In this document: one piece after another, positions 16,385 through 25,740 of the stretch | Layout of the letters: every line of letters begins with the position of its first letter | How positions within the stretch are numbered: position 1 is the stretch's first letter | Assembly: GCA_003223645.1 (NCBI GenBank) | Contig: QHVT01000005.1 | Location: 1 to 64,000 of the forward strand | DNA length: 64,000 bases | From: Acidobacteriota bacterium | GTDB taxonomy: Bacteria; Acidobacteriota; Thermoanaerobaculia; Gp7-AA8 | Direction: 5' to 3' | Program-made: the position numbers and the translations under genes | Notes under the pieces: model-generated | What the model was told of the DNA's origin: nothing | The model's input: only the letters and a program-made list of their open reading frames with translations | Databases searched by the model: none

Positions 16385-18023
16385 TGACCTTCGCCCACGT
16401 GTCTTTCAGCGTTGCCGTGCGATTGAAGACGAGTCGCTCCGCGCTCGAGTCGCGATCGACGCAGAAGTAGCCGAGGCGCTCGAACTGGTAGCGGGACGCC
16501 CGAGGGGCGTTGGCGACTGAGGGCTCGAGCTTGGCGTGCTCGATCACTTCGAGCGAATGCGGATTGAGGTGCGCGAGAAAGTCGCCGCCTTCTTCCGGAT
16601 CTTCGACGTTGAACAAGCGGTCGTACAGCCGCACCTCGGCGTCGATCGCGTGCTCCGCCGACACCCAATGCAGCGTCGCCTTCGGACGGCGGCCGTCGGG
16701 TGCGTCGCCGCCGCGCGTGGCGGGATCGTACGTCGCGCGCAGCTCGACGATGTTGCCGGCGTCGTCCTTGATTGTGTTCGTGCAGGTGACGAAGTACGCG
16801 GAGCGGAGCCGCACTTCGCGTCCCGGCGCGAGCCGGAAGAATTTCTTCGGCGGATCTTCCATGAAGTCGTCGCGCTCGATATACACGACGCGAGAGAACG
16901 GCACCTTCCGCGTGCCCATCGACGCATCTTCAGGATTGTTCGGCGACTCGAACTCTTCGCTTTCTCCCTCGGGAAAGTTCTCGATCACGACGCGCAGCGG
17001 ACGGAGCACGCCCATCACGCGCGGCGCGGTGAGGTTGAGGTCCTCGCGAAGGGAAAATTCGAGGAGGCTGACGTCGATCACGTTCTCGCGCTTGGCGACG
17101 CCGACGCGCTCCGCGAAATTGCGGATCGACGCCGGCGTGTAGCCGCGCCGCCGCAGCGCGGCGATCGTCGGCATGCGCGGATCGTCCCAGCCGCGCACGT
17201 GTCCCTCGGTCACGAGGCGCAGCAGCTTCCTCTTCGACATCACCGTGTAATTGAGGTTCAGACGCGCGAACTCGTACTGCCTCGGCCGCCACGGCACCGG
17301 CACGTTTTCAATGAGCCAGTCGTACAGCGGCCGGTGGTCTTCGAACTCCAGCGTGCAGAGCGAATGGGTGATGCCTTCGATCGCGTCGGACAGCGGATGC
17401 GCGTAGTCGTACATCGGATAGATGCACCACTTGCCGCCGGTGCGGTGATGGTCCTCGTGCTTGATGCGGTAGAGCACCGGATCGCGCAGGTTGATGTTCG
17501 GCGAGGCCATGTCGATCTTCGCGCGCAGCACCGCCGCGCCGTCTTCGAGCGCGCCGTCGCGCATGCGGCGAAAGAGATCGAGATTTTCTTCGACGCTGCG
17601 ATTGCGATACGGCGACTCTTTTCCCGGCTCGGTCAGCGTTCCGCGATGTGCGCGGATCTCGTCGGCCGACAAACTGTCGACGTACGCGAGCCCGGCGTTG
17701 ATGAGATGCTCGGCCCACGCGTACAGCTGATCGAAATAGTCGGACGCGTGCAGCGGCTCGCCGCCCCAGTCGAAGCCGAGCCAATGCACGTCGTCGACGA
17801 TCGCGCGCGCGTACTCCGCTTCTTCTTTCTCGGGATTCGTGTCGTCGAAGCGCAGATTGCAGTGGCCGCCGTACTCGATCGCGACGCCGAAGTTGAGACA
17901 GATCGACTTCGCGTGGCCGATGTGAAGGTAGCCATTCGGCTCGGGCGGGAAGCGGGTGACGACGGTTTTGTGCGTTCCGTTGCGGAGATCTTCCTCGACG
18001 ATCTCCCGAATGAAATCGGTCAT
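16365..18023 (-). CDS. glnS: glutaminyl-tRNA synthetase
   Basis: A 552-residue class I aminoacyl-tRNA synthetase that charges tRNA-Gln. The HIGH motif is in [15 protein letters not shown] and the KMSKS equivalent is VMSKRKLL. Further marks are [31 protein letters not shown] and the GlnS-type beta-barrel anticodon-binding domains with [18 protein letters not shown]. The length equals that of E. coli GlnS. The ATG at 18023 overlaps the stop of the upstream membrane protein. The last six residues come from a palindromic repeat. No gatCAB is seen in the window. Confidence 0.95.
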   Translation of the reverse strand: MTDFIREIVEEDLRNGTHKTVVTRFPPEPNGYLHIGHAKSICLNFGVAIEYGGHCNLRFDDTNPEKEEAEYARAIVDDVHWLGFDWGGEPLHASDYFDQLYAWAEHLINAGLAYVDSLSADEIRAHRGTLTEPGKESPYRNRSVEENLDLFRRMRDGALEDGAAVLRAKIDMASPNINLRDPVLYRIKHEDHHRTGGKWCIYPMYDYAHPLSDAIEGITHSLCTLEFEDHRPLYDWLIENVPVPWRPRQYEFARLNLNYTVMSKRKLLRLVTEGHVRGWDDPRMPTIAALRRRGYTPASIRNFAERVGVAKRENVIDVSLLEFSLREDLNLTAPRVMGVLRPLRVVIENFPEGESEEFESPNNPEDASMGTRKVPFSRVVYIERDDFMEDPPKKFFRLAPGREVRLRSAYFVTCTNTIKDDAGNIVELRATYDPATRGGDAPDGRRPKATLHWVSAEHAIDAEVRLYDRLFNVEDPEEGGDFLAHLNPHSLEVIEHAKLEPSVANAPRASRYQFERLGYFCVDRDSSAERLVFNRTATLKDTWAKVSGAAGS

Positions 18024-19267
18024 GCGCTGCGCGTTATAGCACTGAAGAAGAACAGCACGAGCGGCGTCATGAGCACGCGCTGCGCCGACCACTCCAGGTG
18101 CGCCTCGGGGCGTGCGTAAGTGAGGACCATGAAGGCGAGGAAGACGATGGCGGCGACGAGCAGTGGAGCGGCGGCCGCCCTCGGCCGCCGAATGAAAACG
18201 TGCCGAGATGGATGCAGCTGTTCGTTTCGGCGGCCGAGGGCGGCCGCCGCTCCACAGGCGATCCACGGCAAATACCAAAGCCCGAAGGACAATTGCCCCG
18301 CGAGCTGCTTCATCGCGGGCCACACGTACGCAACCGAAAACGCGTAGCGCGGATCGCTCGTCCCGAACAACCCGTTCGTCTTCGCGAACACGAGCCACGC
18401 GGCAAGCACGACCAGCGGAATGATCGCCAGCTTTCTTCGCCACAAAAACACGATGAAGAGGATCGCGAAGACCGCTCCTTCCATTTTCGTGAGGATCGCG
18501 CCGCACAAGGCGATCGCGGTCACGACGTCGTCCTGTGGAGCAGCGGCCGCCCTCGGCCGCCGAGTTGTAGCGTCGCCACTCGCGAGAACCCCGGCCGCCG
18601 AAGCGGCCGCCGCTCCACAAGCCACCACTTCGAAAAAAATCAACGCCGGCTCCGCGTTGCCGGCAACGTCGTTGCGGATGAACAGCAGCGCGAACATCGC
18701 CGCGAAGAGTGCTTTGTTCGCGTCGCCGCGAATCGCGAGCGTCGCCAGCGCGAGAAACAGAATCGCCGACGCCATGGCGCCGAACCAATCCAGCTGTTGC
18801 GCGCCGAGCATCGTCCACGCGTAGTACAGCGGCACGAGCGGCGGATACTCGGGATGCATCACGACGTGATCGGGATTGCGGAGAAACGCCGTGTCGAGCA
18901 TCCGCTCCTGCCCGAAGATCTGTCCCTTCGTGCCCCAGAAGAAGACGAAGTCGCCCGACGTCGCGGCCGCGGACATCACCGTCAGCGCGTACACCGCCAA
19001 CGCGACGCACGCGACGATGAGAAACAACAGGTGATACTTCGACGCGTCGTGCGGCGCATTGCGCGGAATCAACGCGACGATCACCGGCACGATCAGCAGC
19101 AGCGGGATCGACCACCGCACGCCAATCGCCGAGAGCACGATCATCTCGATGGTCAGCGTCGCGAGTCCCGCCGCGAACCACTCGACGAAGGTCGCGCGAT
19201 ATCGCCGCGACCACGCGCCCGCCACGAACACGAGCAGCGTCATGATCACGAATCGCGCGGTGATCAT
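18020..19267 (-). CDS. multi-helix membrane protein, glycosyltransferase-like
   Basis: A 415-residue protein with about 9-10 membrane helices. The loop with [29 protein letters not shown] and a short YY motif resembles GT-C type dolichyl-phosphate mannosyltransferase-like proteins, in which such loops carry the catalytic acid. This is inference. Two alanine-rich stretches, about 30 residues each ([12 protein letters not shown] and [11 protein letters not shown]), come from palindromic repeats inserted in frame at 18164-18254 and 18534-18619, probably in loops between helices. It overlaps glnS downstream and a small secreted-type gene upstream by ATGA. Confidence 0.7.
   Translation of the reverse strand: MITARFVIMTLLVFVAGAWSRRYRATFVEWFAAGLATLTIEMIVLSAIGVRWSIPLLLIVPVIVALIPRNAPHDASKYHLLFLIVACVALAVYALTVMSAAATSGDFVFFWGTKGQIFGQERMLDTAFLRNPDHVVMHPEYPPLVPLYYAWTMLGAQQLDWFGAMASAILFLALATLAIRGDANKALFAAMFALLFIRNDVAGNAEPALIFFEVVACGAAAASAAGVLASGDATTRRPRAAAAPQDDVVTAIALCGAILTKMEGAVFAILFIVFLWRRKLAIIPLVVLAAWLVFAKTNGLFGTSDPRYAFSVAYVWPAMKQLAGQLSFGLWYLPWIACGAAAALGRRNEQLHPSRHVFIRRPRAAAAPLLVAAIVFLAFMVLTYARPEAHLEWSAQRVLMTPLVLFFFSAITRSA
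18164..18254. repeat. TGGAGCGGCGGCCGCCCTCGG palindrome, copy 1
   Basis: A 91-base element with ends TGGAGCGGCGGCCGCC and GGCGGCCGCCGCTCCA, in frame inside the membrane protein gene. Its ends resemble those of the copy at 18534-18619, but the inner loop differs. Confidence 0.8.
18534..18619. repeat. TGTGGAGCAGCGGCCGCC palindrome, copy 2
   Basis: An 86-base element with ends TGTGGAGCAGCGGCCGCC and GGCGGCCGCTCCACA-like, in frame in the same gene as copy 1, about 280 bases away. Confidence 0.78.
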
Positions 19268-19656
19268 CGCACCCGCTTCCAGATGCTGCCGGCCGGCGCC
19301 TCGTAGATTTTCTCGAAGTGCGGATCCTCGAGCGGCGCATCGATTGCGATGATGAAGTCGGGCATGTCACCGGCTGGCACTGCATGCTGCCGCGGCAACT
19401 GCCCGTGCGCCACCGCGAGCATCCCCGCGTCATCCCATCGTCCGCGCGGCTTCACCAGCGCCACGCGCGCGTACTGCGGCAGCGTGCGCGATGCGTACTG
19501 CAAAAGCAGCAGCCCCGCTTCCGCGCGCTCCGGCGCGAGCCCCGAATGCGAGATGACGGTGCGCGGACGCGACACGCCGCCGCGCGCGACGAGCTCGCGC
19601 ACTGACAGCGCGAGGAATCCGAGGGAGAAGAGGAAGATCGTAATGACGCGGGTCAT
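19264..19656 (-). CDS. hypothetical protein with signal anchor
   Basis: A 130-residue protein with an N-terminal hydrophobic helix ([16 protein letters not shown]) and a mostly polar remainder. [16 protein letters not shown] and [16 protein letters not shown] give no family I know. Its TGA overlaps the ATG of the membrane protein (19264-19267), which in turn overlaps glnS, so the three genes form one coupled operon. It may work with the membrane protein at the cell surface (inference). Confidence 0.65.
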   Translation of the reverse strand: MTRVITIFLFSLGFLALSVRELVARGGVSRPRTVISHSGLAPERAEAGLLLLQYASRTLPQYARVALVKPRGRWDDAGMLAVAHGQLPRQHAVPAGDMPDFIIAIDAPLEDPHFEKIYEAPAGSIWKRVR

Positions 19657-19682
19657 CCGGTCCAGCCTTTGCGCGAGCGCGC

Positions 19683-19797
19683 TAACGATGAAGGATGAGA
19701 GATGAAGGATGAAAGATGAATCGCCGAAATTGTCATCTCTTCCGGCCCCTCATCCTCCATCGTTCATCCTTCATCCCTCATCCTTCATCGTTAGCGT
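19683..19797. repeat. GATGAAGGATGAG repeat with inverted partner
   Basis: Tandem ATGAAGGATGAG words at about 19685-19718 pair with inverted CTCATCCTTCATC words at 19760-19795, giving a hairpin of roughly 110 bases. It lies upstream of the small secreted gene and downstream of the metalloprotease-like gene. No gene is supported in 19657-19851. Confidence 0.75.
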
Positions 19798-19851
19798 TCT
19801 CGCGCAAATCACCATTCGAGCCCCCACTCGCGTACAACGTTGGATCTCGGA

Positions 19852-22032
19852 TCAGTGCCGCGCCGCCCGCTTCTTCGGCACCGTCACGTAGTCCGTCTCG
19901 ATGCGCCCGCGCTGTCCCGTCGCGATCGCGAAGTTGCGCTCGAGGATTCCGCGCCACTCGTTGACTTTCGCGATCTCGATCGGCGTCGGCTCCGTGCCGT
20001 CGGTGACCAGCACGAACAGCACGCGGAACAGCCGCTGGCTGAGTGCCGTCGACGGATTGCGCGCTCCTTCCGCGCCGGTGAGCTGATTGATCGTCACGTC
20101 GCGCCGCGTTCCCGTCACCGACACGCCCTCGGCCGGCCAATATTCATTCGGCAGCGCCGGGCTCGTATTCGAGATGTAGTACCACGGCGGCACTTCTTCC
20201 GGCGCCGCGAGTCCCATCAGATAAAGGTCCGTCCAGCTGTAGCCGTAGTTCGTCGCGTGCGCGACGTATCGTCCGCCTTCGAAGTTGAACGTCGCCCCGC
20301 CCATCACCGACGACTCGCCGTCCTCGAACACCTTGAATGCCGCCGGCGTCGACACGAAGCCGGCCGGATGCGCGCTGACCGGATTCAGCGAGCGCGTCGG
20401 CGCGCCGCCTTCGAGAATGCGGAAGAAGTAGAGCCAGCGATGTCCGAGCTCGTGCAGGATCACGTTCGACGCGTTCTTCGTCGTCGCGTTCCATCCGTAC
20501 GTGAGCTGGTTCATGTGCAACAGCGCGGGCGCGCGCGGGATGGTCGTGCCGCGCACTGTCGACGGCGGCGCGATGCCGTCGACCGCGGGATTGCCGCCCG
20601 TCGAGTACGCGCCGGCGTAGAAGATGATGTCGGTGTAGAACGACTGGTACATCGCAATGCCGTCGTAGTCGTAGCTGCTCAAGCCGTACGTCTTCTGCAT
20701 GCGGCCCCACACCGCGGCGGGATCGAACGTGCCGAGGACGAAGGGCTCGGTGATCGGGAGCTGCAGCTCGACGGAGGCGACCGACGACAGATCGGTCGCG
20801 ATCTGTTTCTGCGGCACGTCGAACGTGACCGACGTCGTTGCGAAATCGATCGTGCGATTCGTCGACGGCTGCACCGACCATGCACGAAGGACGTCCGTCA
20901 GGCCTCCGTCAGGCGGCATCTGTGTCCCATAAAACTCGACCGTGTTCCCGCTGATCCTCGCCTCGGGGCCGTTGCTGTTGCTGCTGTTGGAGCCGAACGG
21001 GGTGATCGACCAGCCGTTGCGGTCGACGTCCAGCCACGCCTGCGACGTTCCGAGCTGCGCGACGTAGCGCAGCGACTGCCCGACGGGGATCGACGCGTAA
21101 TTCACCGCCCCGTTCAGCGTGAAGCGCACCACGAAGAGATTGCTCTCACCGAGGCGCAGGACTTCCACGCGGCGGATGTCGTTCGCGTCGGTGAGCGTCG
21201 ACGGCGACAGTCCGGCCACGAGATCGCCGCGCGAGTCGTCGATGAAGTTGAGCGAACGCGCCGCGGTCGCGGGATCGAAGCCGCGCGACACGATCGGCGT
21301 GCCCCAGCGGATGTCGCGCATCTCGCGATACGAGAACACGATCGATCCGTCCGGATGCAGCTCCGCCTGGACGTCGTAGCCGAACGAAACGCCGGTCGTG
21401 CTGCGCCAGGTGATGACGACGTTCGCGCCGTCGCGATTGACGAAGAGCAGCGGCAACGCGAGGCGCGACGGCTTGCGATTCGTGATCAAGAGCGGCGAGA
21501 CCACGGCGTCGGGATAGATCGCCGCTTCCAGCGCATCGATCTGATACGCGCCCGACTCTTTCGGCGGAATGAGATGAATCCCGTTGAACGCGCTGATGTA
21601 AATCGTCGACACGGATTGGCCGAAGAGCTGCGGCAGCGTTCCGGTGATGTCGTAGCGGACATAGTTCGCCGGCGCGGGATTGTTCGTCGCGGCAAAATCG
21701 CGCAACGGCTCGCCCGTCGGCTCGACCCAGTGCAGCGCGACGCGCCGCACTTTGAATCCGCTGCCGCTCGGCTCGAGGACGAGCGACTGCCCTTGCAGAT
21801 CGAACGGCCGATAGCCGGGAACGAGCTTGTCGTCGCGCTGGATGTAGAACGCGCCTTCGCGCGCCAGCACCGGCGTGTCGGCGTTCTCGATCCATCCGCG
21901 GCGCGCCTGATTGCGCTCGTGCAGCGCGCGCAGATACGCGTCATTCGACTCGCTCGTCGCGCAGACGAAAGGCTCCTCGGCGGTCGCAAATGGAGCGGCG
22001 GCAAGCAGGAACAGCGACAGCAGGATTCGCAT
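19852..22032 (-). CDS. large secreted zinc metalloprotease-like protein
   Basis: A 726-residue protein with a clear signal peptide (ILLSLFLLAAAPFATA). The first 400 residues are beta-rich without a known domain. A zincin motif HELGHRW follows N-I-L in the second half; the H-E-x-x-H is intact and a later MGG or D may complete the site. DLYLMGLAAPEEVP downstream resembles the region after HExxH in some M6-like and uncharacterised zincins. It is probably secreted and could be a protease. GGGGGA precedes the ATG at 22032. It is not obviously in an operon. Confidence 0.65.
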   Translation of the reverse strand: MRILLSLFLLAAAPFATAEEPFVCATSESNDAYLRALHERNQARRGWIENADTPVLAREGAFYIQRDDKLVPGYRPFDLQGQSLVLEPSGSGFKVRRVALHWVEPTGEPLRDFAATNNPAPANYVRYDITGTLPQLFGQSVSTIYISAFNGIHLIPPKESGAYQIDALEAAIYPDAVVSPLLITNRKPSRLALPLLFVNRDGANVVITWRSTTGVSFGYDVQAELHPDGSIVFSYREMRDIRWGTPIVSRGFDPATAARSLNFIDDSRGDLVAGLSPSTLTDANDIRRVEVLRLGESNLFVVRFTLNGAVNYASIPVGQSLRYVAQLGTSQAWLDVDRNGWSITPFGSNSSNSNGPEARISGNTVEFYGTQMPPDGGLTDVLRAWSVQPSTNRTIDFATTSVTFDVPQKQIATDLSSVASVELQLPITEPFVLGTFDPAAVWGRMQKTYGLSSYDYDGIAMYQSFYTDIIFYAGAYSTGGNPAVDGIAPPSTVRGTTIPRAPALLHMNQLTYGWNATTKNASNVILHELGHRWLYFFRILEGGAPTRSLNPVSAHPAGFVSTPAAFKVFEDGESSVMGGATFNFEGGRYVAHATNYGYSWTDLYLMGLAAPEEVPPWYYISNTSPALPNEYWPAEGVSVTGTRRDVTINQLTGAEGARNPSTALSQRLFRVLFVLVTDGTEPTPIEIAKVNEWRGILERNFAIATGQRGRIETDYVTVPKKRAARH

Positions 22033-22151
22033 GGGGTCCCCCGGTATTCAGCAAAAAACACGCATCAGGCGACGACCGTGCCGGAGGCTGGGCCAACCAG
22101 CGCAGCCGGCCGTGCCGGCATGATACGTCGCGTTGGCGTTACAGTACTGTC

Positions 22152-23501
22152 ATGACCGCGGAGGATGTGGGCCGCCGTTACGGCGACTATGACATCGAGT
22201 CGTTCCTCGGAAAGGGCTCGATCGGCAAGGTCTACCTCGCGCGTCATCGCCGCATCGGCCGCCGCGTCGCGCTGAAAACCGTCCACCTCGAACAGAAATT
22301 CGAAGACGATGAAGACCGCACCGAGTTCTACAAACGCCTGCAGCGCGAAGCCGAGCTCTGCGCGCAAATGCAGCATCCCAACGTCGTCACGCTGTACGAC
22401 GTCGGATACGAAGACGATTTCGTGTCGTATCTGGCCACCGAGTACATCGACGGCGAGTCGCTGCTCGCGCGACTGCGGCGGACGCGGCCGCTGCCGCTCG
22501 CCGAGGCGCTGGCAATCGCGTTCGATGTGCTGCGCGGCCTCGCGTACGCGCATTCGAAAGGGATCATCCATCGCGACATCAAGCCGGCGAACATCCTCCT
22601 GACCGCGGAAGGACAGGCGAAGATCGCCGACTTCGGCGTCGCGCGTCCGCTGAACTCGAGCCTGACGACGACGCGGTCGCTCGTCGGCACGCCGAACTAC
22701 ATGTCGCCGGAGCAGGTGAAGACGACGCCCGTCTCGCCACGCTCCGACCTCTTTTCCGCGGGCGTCGTGATCTTCGAGATGCTGACCGGCACCAAGCCGT
22801 TCGCGTCGCCCGACCTCAGCGGGATTCTGTACAACGTCGTGAACCTCGCGCCGGCGTTGGCGAACGAGATCAATCCCGAGGTGCCCAAGAGCGTCGGCAT
22901 CGTCGTCGACAGGCTTTTGGCAAAGAAAGCGGAGGAGCGATACGAGAGCGCCGTCGAGGCACTGGCCGATCTCGACCGCGCGTCGCAGAACGCCGAGGAG
23001 ATCCGGCCGGCGGCGGACATCGAGACCGTGTTCGTCGCCGACACCGTCGACACCACCACGAAGCATCGCCGGCCGGTTCCGGCGATCTGGTTCTGGGCGA
23101 TCACACTCATCCTCGCGTTGAGCCTGACCGCGTCCGTCGTCGGATTGCGCAAACGCATCACCAAAACCGAAACGCCGACGGCAGTCCTCACGCGAGCGCA
23201 GGTCGAGGAAGCGATGGCCAAAGAGCGCGCGCTCGACGTCGCGCGCACATTGGCGCAATCCGGCCGATACGAGGACGCCTTGCGCAATTACGACGCCTAC
23301 CTCCTGCGCTACCCACAGAGCATCGTCGCCCGCAATGAGCGCGACACCGCAGCGCGATTGTTCGAGGAATCGAAGCCGAAGGCGGAAATTACGAAAACCG
23401 CGCGCAAAGGAAAGCCGCAGGAGGCGGAAGCCGCGCCGCCCGTTCCGCCGAAGCCATCATCGCGATGGCAGCGATTTAAAAAATGGTTGCGCGGTAAATA
23501 G
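22152..23501 (+). CDS. Hanks-type serine/threonine protein kinase with membrane anchor
   Basis: A 449-residue kinase. The catalytic domain (residues 10-275) has the glycine loop GKGSIGKV, K42, E in the C-helix, HRDIKPAN with catalytic D142, the DFG motif and SPEQ. One membrane helix spans about 310-333 (IWFWAITLILALSLTASVVG). The outer part is short and looks like one or two TPR-like helices (ALRNYDAYLLRYPQS). This is the usual PknB-type layout. ATG 22152 is taken because the region before it is within the divergent promoter. Targets are unknown. Confidence 0.93.
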   Translation: MTAEDVGRRYGDYDIESFLGKGSIGKVYLARHRRIGRRVALKTVHLEQKFEDDEDRTEFYKRLQREAELCAQMQHPNVVTLYDVGYEDDFVSYLATEYIDGESLLARLRRTRPLPLAEALAIAFDVLRGLAYAHSKGIIHRDIKPANILLTAEGQAKIADFGVARPLNSSLTTTRSLVGTPNYMSPEQVKTTPVSPRSDLFSAGVVIFEMLTGTKPFASPDLSGILYNVVNLAPALANEINPEVPKSVGIVVDRLLAKKAEERYESAVEALADLDRASQNAEEIRPAADIETVFVADTVDTTTKHRRPVPAIWFWAITLILALSLTASVVGLRKRITKTETPTAVLTRAQVEEAMAKERALDVARTLAQSGRYEDALRNYDAYLLRYPQSIVARNERDTAARLFEESKPKAEITKTARKGKPQEAEAAPPVPPKPSSRWQRFKKWLRGK

Positions 23502-23563
23502 ATTTCGCCAATTGCTCGCCTGGTCCTCGGCGACCCGCCCCTTTTTCCGAGTACGATCCCCGT

Positions 23564-24589
23564 ATGTGGATGATTTATGGAGCCGCCGGCTACACCGGCG
23601 CGCTCATCGCCCGCGAGGCGGTGAAGCGCGGCGAACGTCCGATCCTCGCGGGACGCAGCGCGGAAAAGCTCGAGCCGCTCGCGCGTGAGCTCGGGCTCGA
23701 GACGCGCGTGTTCGACGTCGGCGCGCCCGACCTCTCCGGCGTCGAGCTGGTGCTGCATTGCGCGGGACCGTTCCTGCACACGAGCAAGTCGATGGTCGAC
23801 GCGTGTCTCGCCGCCGGCGTGCACTACGTCGACATCACCGGCGAGATCGCGGTGTTCGAGCCGGTGCTGAAGCGCAATGACGAAGCCGTGCAGCGTGGCG
23901 TTACGCTCCTTCCCGGCGCGGGGTTCGACGTCGTGCCGACCGACTGCCTTGCGGCGATGCTGAAGGAACGCCTCCCCGACGCGACCGAGCTCTGGCTCGC
24001 GTGGCACGCCGGGAAAGACCACGCCAGCCGCGGCACCACGAAGACGATCATCGAAGGCCTCGGCACGGGTGGCGCCATTCGCAAAGACGGCCGCATCCAA
24101 GGCGTGCCGATGCTCTACGACGTGCGCGAGATTCCGTTCTCCGTCGGCAAGCGCATGTCGATGACGATCCCCTGGGGCGACGTCTCGACCGCGTATCACA
24201 CCACCGGCATCCCGAACATCCGCGTCTACAAGTCGATGCCGCCGAAGCTGATCGCGAAACTGCGCCGCTTCGCGTGGCTCCTGCCGATCGCGCAGTTCAA
24301 GCCGATCAAGAAGTTTTTGCTGCGCCGCGCCGACCGCATTCAAGGGCCGGGAGAGAAGCTGCGCGAAGAAGGCCGCACGCATTTGTGGGGCCGCGTGACG
24401 AATGCGAAGGGCGACGAAGTGACGCTGACGATGACGGTGCGCGAGGGCTATCAGTTCACCGTACTCTCCACGCTCGCCGCCGTGCATCGGATTCTGAGCT
24501 CGCCGCGCAAGCCGGGCGCATTCACGCCGGCGAAATTGTTCGGCGCGGATTTCGTGAAGGGGATCGAGGGGACGGAGCTGACGTCGTGA
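23564..24589 (+). CDS. saccharopine dehydrogenase-like NAD(P)-binding reductase
   Basis: A 341-residue protein whose N-terminus MWMIYGAAGYTGALIAREA is the nucleotide-binding start of the saccharopine dehydrogenase NADP-binding family. It continues with LAGRSAEKL, LVLHCAGPF and GVHYVDITGE, all typical. Relatives include trans-acting enoyl reductases of lipid synthesis and putative oxidoreductases of unknown substrate. It lies 63 bp after the kinase and its stop is close to the beta-lactamase-like gene, so co-transcription is possible. Confidence 0.82.
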   Translation: MWMIYGAAGYTGALIAREAVKRGERPILAGRSAEKLEPLARELGLETRVFDVGAPDLSGVELVLHCAGPFLHTSKSMVDACLAAGVHYVDITGEIAVFEPVLKRNDEAVQRGVTLLPGAGFDVVPTDCLAAMLKERLPDATELWLAWHAGKDHASRGTTKTIIEGLGTGGAIRKDGRIQGVPMLYDVREIPFSVGKRMSMTIPWGDVSTAYHTTGIPNIRVYKSMPPKLIAKLRRFAWLLPIAQFKPIKKFLLRRADRIQGPGEKLREEGRTHLWGRVTNAKGDEVTLTMTVREGYQFTVLSTLAAVHRILSSPRKPGAFTPAKLFGADFVKGIEGTELTS

Positions 24590-24638
24590 AGCGGGTGATG
24601 TTCATTCTCGCTTTGACGTGGGCAAAGGAGACACCCTA

Positions 24639-25652
24639 TTGGTACCGCTCCGGATTCTAAGGAAATGTAGCGACCGCTGCCCTCAGCGGTCGCGCGGCGC
24701 CAAGCGCCGCTGGCCGGCGAAGCCGGCGGTGCCGCTGAGGGCAGCGACACCCACAAAGCTTCTGACCAGCGCGCTCGTCGCGCTGTCGCTCGTCGCGTGC
24801 GCGACGACGACGGCCACTGTCGACCAGCGCATCGACCGCATCATCGCCGCGCATCCCGATAAGACGATCGGCGTCGCGTACTGCGAGCTTCGTGGAGGAG
24901 AGGCAATCCTGCCTGTCCAGGACAGGCGAGATCGCCCTTGCATCCTCCGCAACGAACGCGTCACCTTCCATGCCGCGAGCACGATGAAAGTGCCGGTGAT
25001 GTTCGGTGTCATGCAGGCCGTCACGCACGGCGAGTTGCGGCTCGATCAGCCGGTGCGTGTGAAGAACGATTTCGTCAGCATCTTCGACGGCTCGCACTAC
25101 GCGCTCGAGGCGCGCGAGGACTCCGATCCGCAGCTGTACGAGATGATCGGACGCGAGCTCCCGCTCGAAGAACTCGTGCGGCGGATGATCGACCGCAGCT
25201 CCAACCTCGCGACGAACATCGTCATCGAATTCATCGGCGCGCCGCGGATCATGGAGCTCATGAAATCGATCGGCGCGAACGACATTCGCGTTCTACGCGG
25301 CGTAGAAGACGACAAGGCGTATCACGCCGGCATGAACAACACGACGACCGCGCTCGACCTGATGCTGATCTTCCGCGCCCTCGGCGAACGCACGGTCATT
25401 TCGCGCGAAGCATCCGATCGCATGATCGAGATCCTGCTCGCGCAGGAGCACAACGACGGCATCCCCGCCGGCCTCCCGCCCGGCACGCGCGTCGCGCACA
25501 AGACCGGCTGGATCACCGGCATCACCCACGACGCCGGCATCGTGTTCCGCCCCGACGGATCGAAGTACGTGCTCGTCGTCCTCACGCGCGGCTTCAAGAG
25601 CGAGAAGCAGGCGAAGCGCGTCCAGGCGCGCATCGCCCGCGCGACGTGGTGA
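24639..25652 (+). CDS. class A beta-lactamase-like lipoprotein
   Basis: A serine-hydrolase of the class A beta-lactamase family, about 337 residues. The active-site serine is in ASTMKV (SxxK), SSN stands for the SDN loop, and HKTG is the KTG motif. A lipobox LVALSLVAC precedes the mature part. The start is unsure. TTG 24639 has AAGGAG at 8 bases but puts a palindromic repeat (24667-24751) into the signal peptide's n-region. GTG 24729 gives a compact lipoprotein signal with no good ribosome site. A second repeat-like insert at about 24895-24945 encodes ILPVQDRRDRPC. Activity on beta-lactams is not certain from these motifs. Confidence 0.78.
   Translation: MVPLRILRKCSDRCPQRSRGAKRRWPAKPAVPLRAATPTKLLTSALVALSLVACATTTATVDQRIDRIIAAHPDKTIGVAYCELRGGEAILPVQDRRDRPCILRNERVTFHAASTMKVPVMFGVMQAVTHGELRLDQPVRVKNDFVSIFDGSHYALEAREDSDPQLYEMIGRELPLEELVRRMIDRSSNLATNIVIEFIGAPRIMELMKSIGANDIRVLRGVEDDKAYHAGMNNTTTALDLMLIFRALGERTVISREASDRMIEILLAQEHNDGIPAGLPPGTRVAHKTGWITGITHDAGIVFRPDGSKYVLVVLTRGFKSEKQAKRVQARIARATW
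24667..24751. repeat. GCGACCGCTGCCCTCAGCGG palindrome
   Basis: An 85-base palindrome with GTAGCGACCGCTGCCCTCAG at one end and CTGAGGGCAGCGACAC at the other, placed at the 5' end of the beta-lactamase-like gene. A short relative, GTGGCGACCGCTGAGGCAGC, lies at 44880-44908. Confidence 0.8.
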
Positions 25653-25655
25653 AAC

Positions 25656-25739
25656 GTCATCCTGAGCCGGCGAAGCGCGGCGAAGGATCTCGAGCTGCGT
25701 AACCTGAGATCTTTCGTCGTCTTCGCGGCTCTGGATGAC
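25656..25739. repeat. GTCATCCTGAG palindrome between convergent genes
   Basis: An 84-base element with ends GTCATCCTGAGCCGGCGAAG and CTTCGCGGCTCTGGATGAC. It fills the gap between the beta-lactamase-like gene and the convergent zinc-ribbon gene. The same family occurs at 14778-14913, 30509-30597 and 31992-32140. Confidence 0.82.
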
Positions 25740-25740
25740 G

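Noticed and set aside
18024-19433. An N-terminal extension of GlnS
   Set aside because: It overlaps the membrane protein gene in another frame; GlnS starts at 18023 with a normal N-terminus.
24586-24660. A 24-residue leader peptide between the reductase and the beta-lactamase-like gene
   Set aside because: It starts with GTG overlapping a stop and has a short hydrophobic part, but no ribosome site and no attenuator-like structure or codon run.
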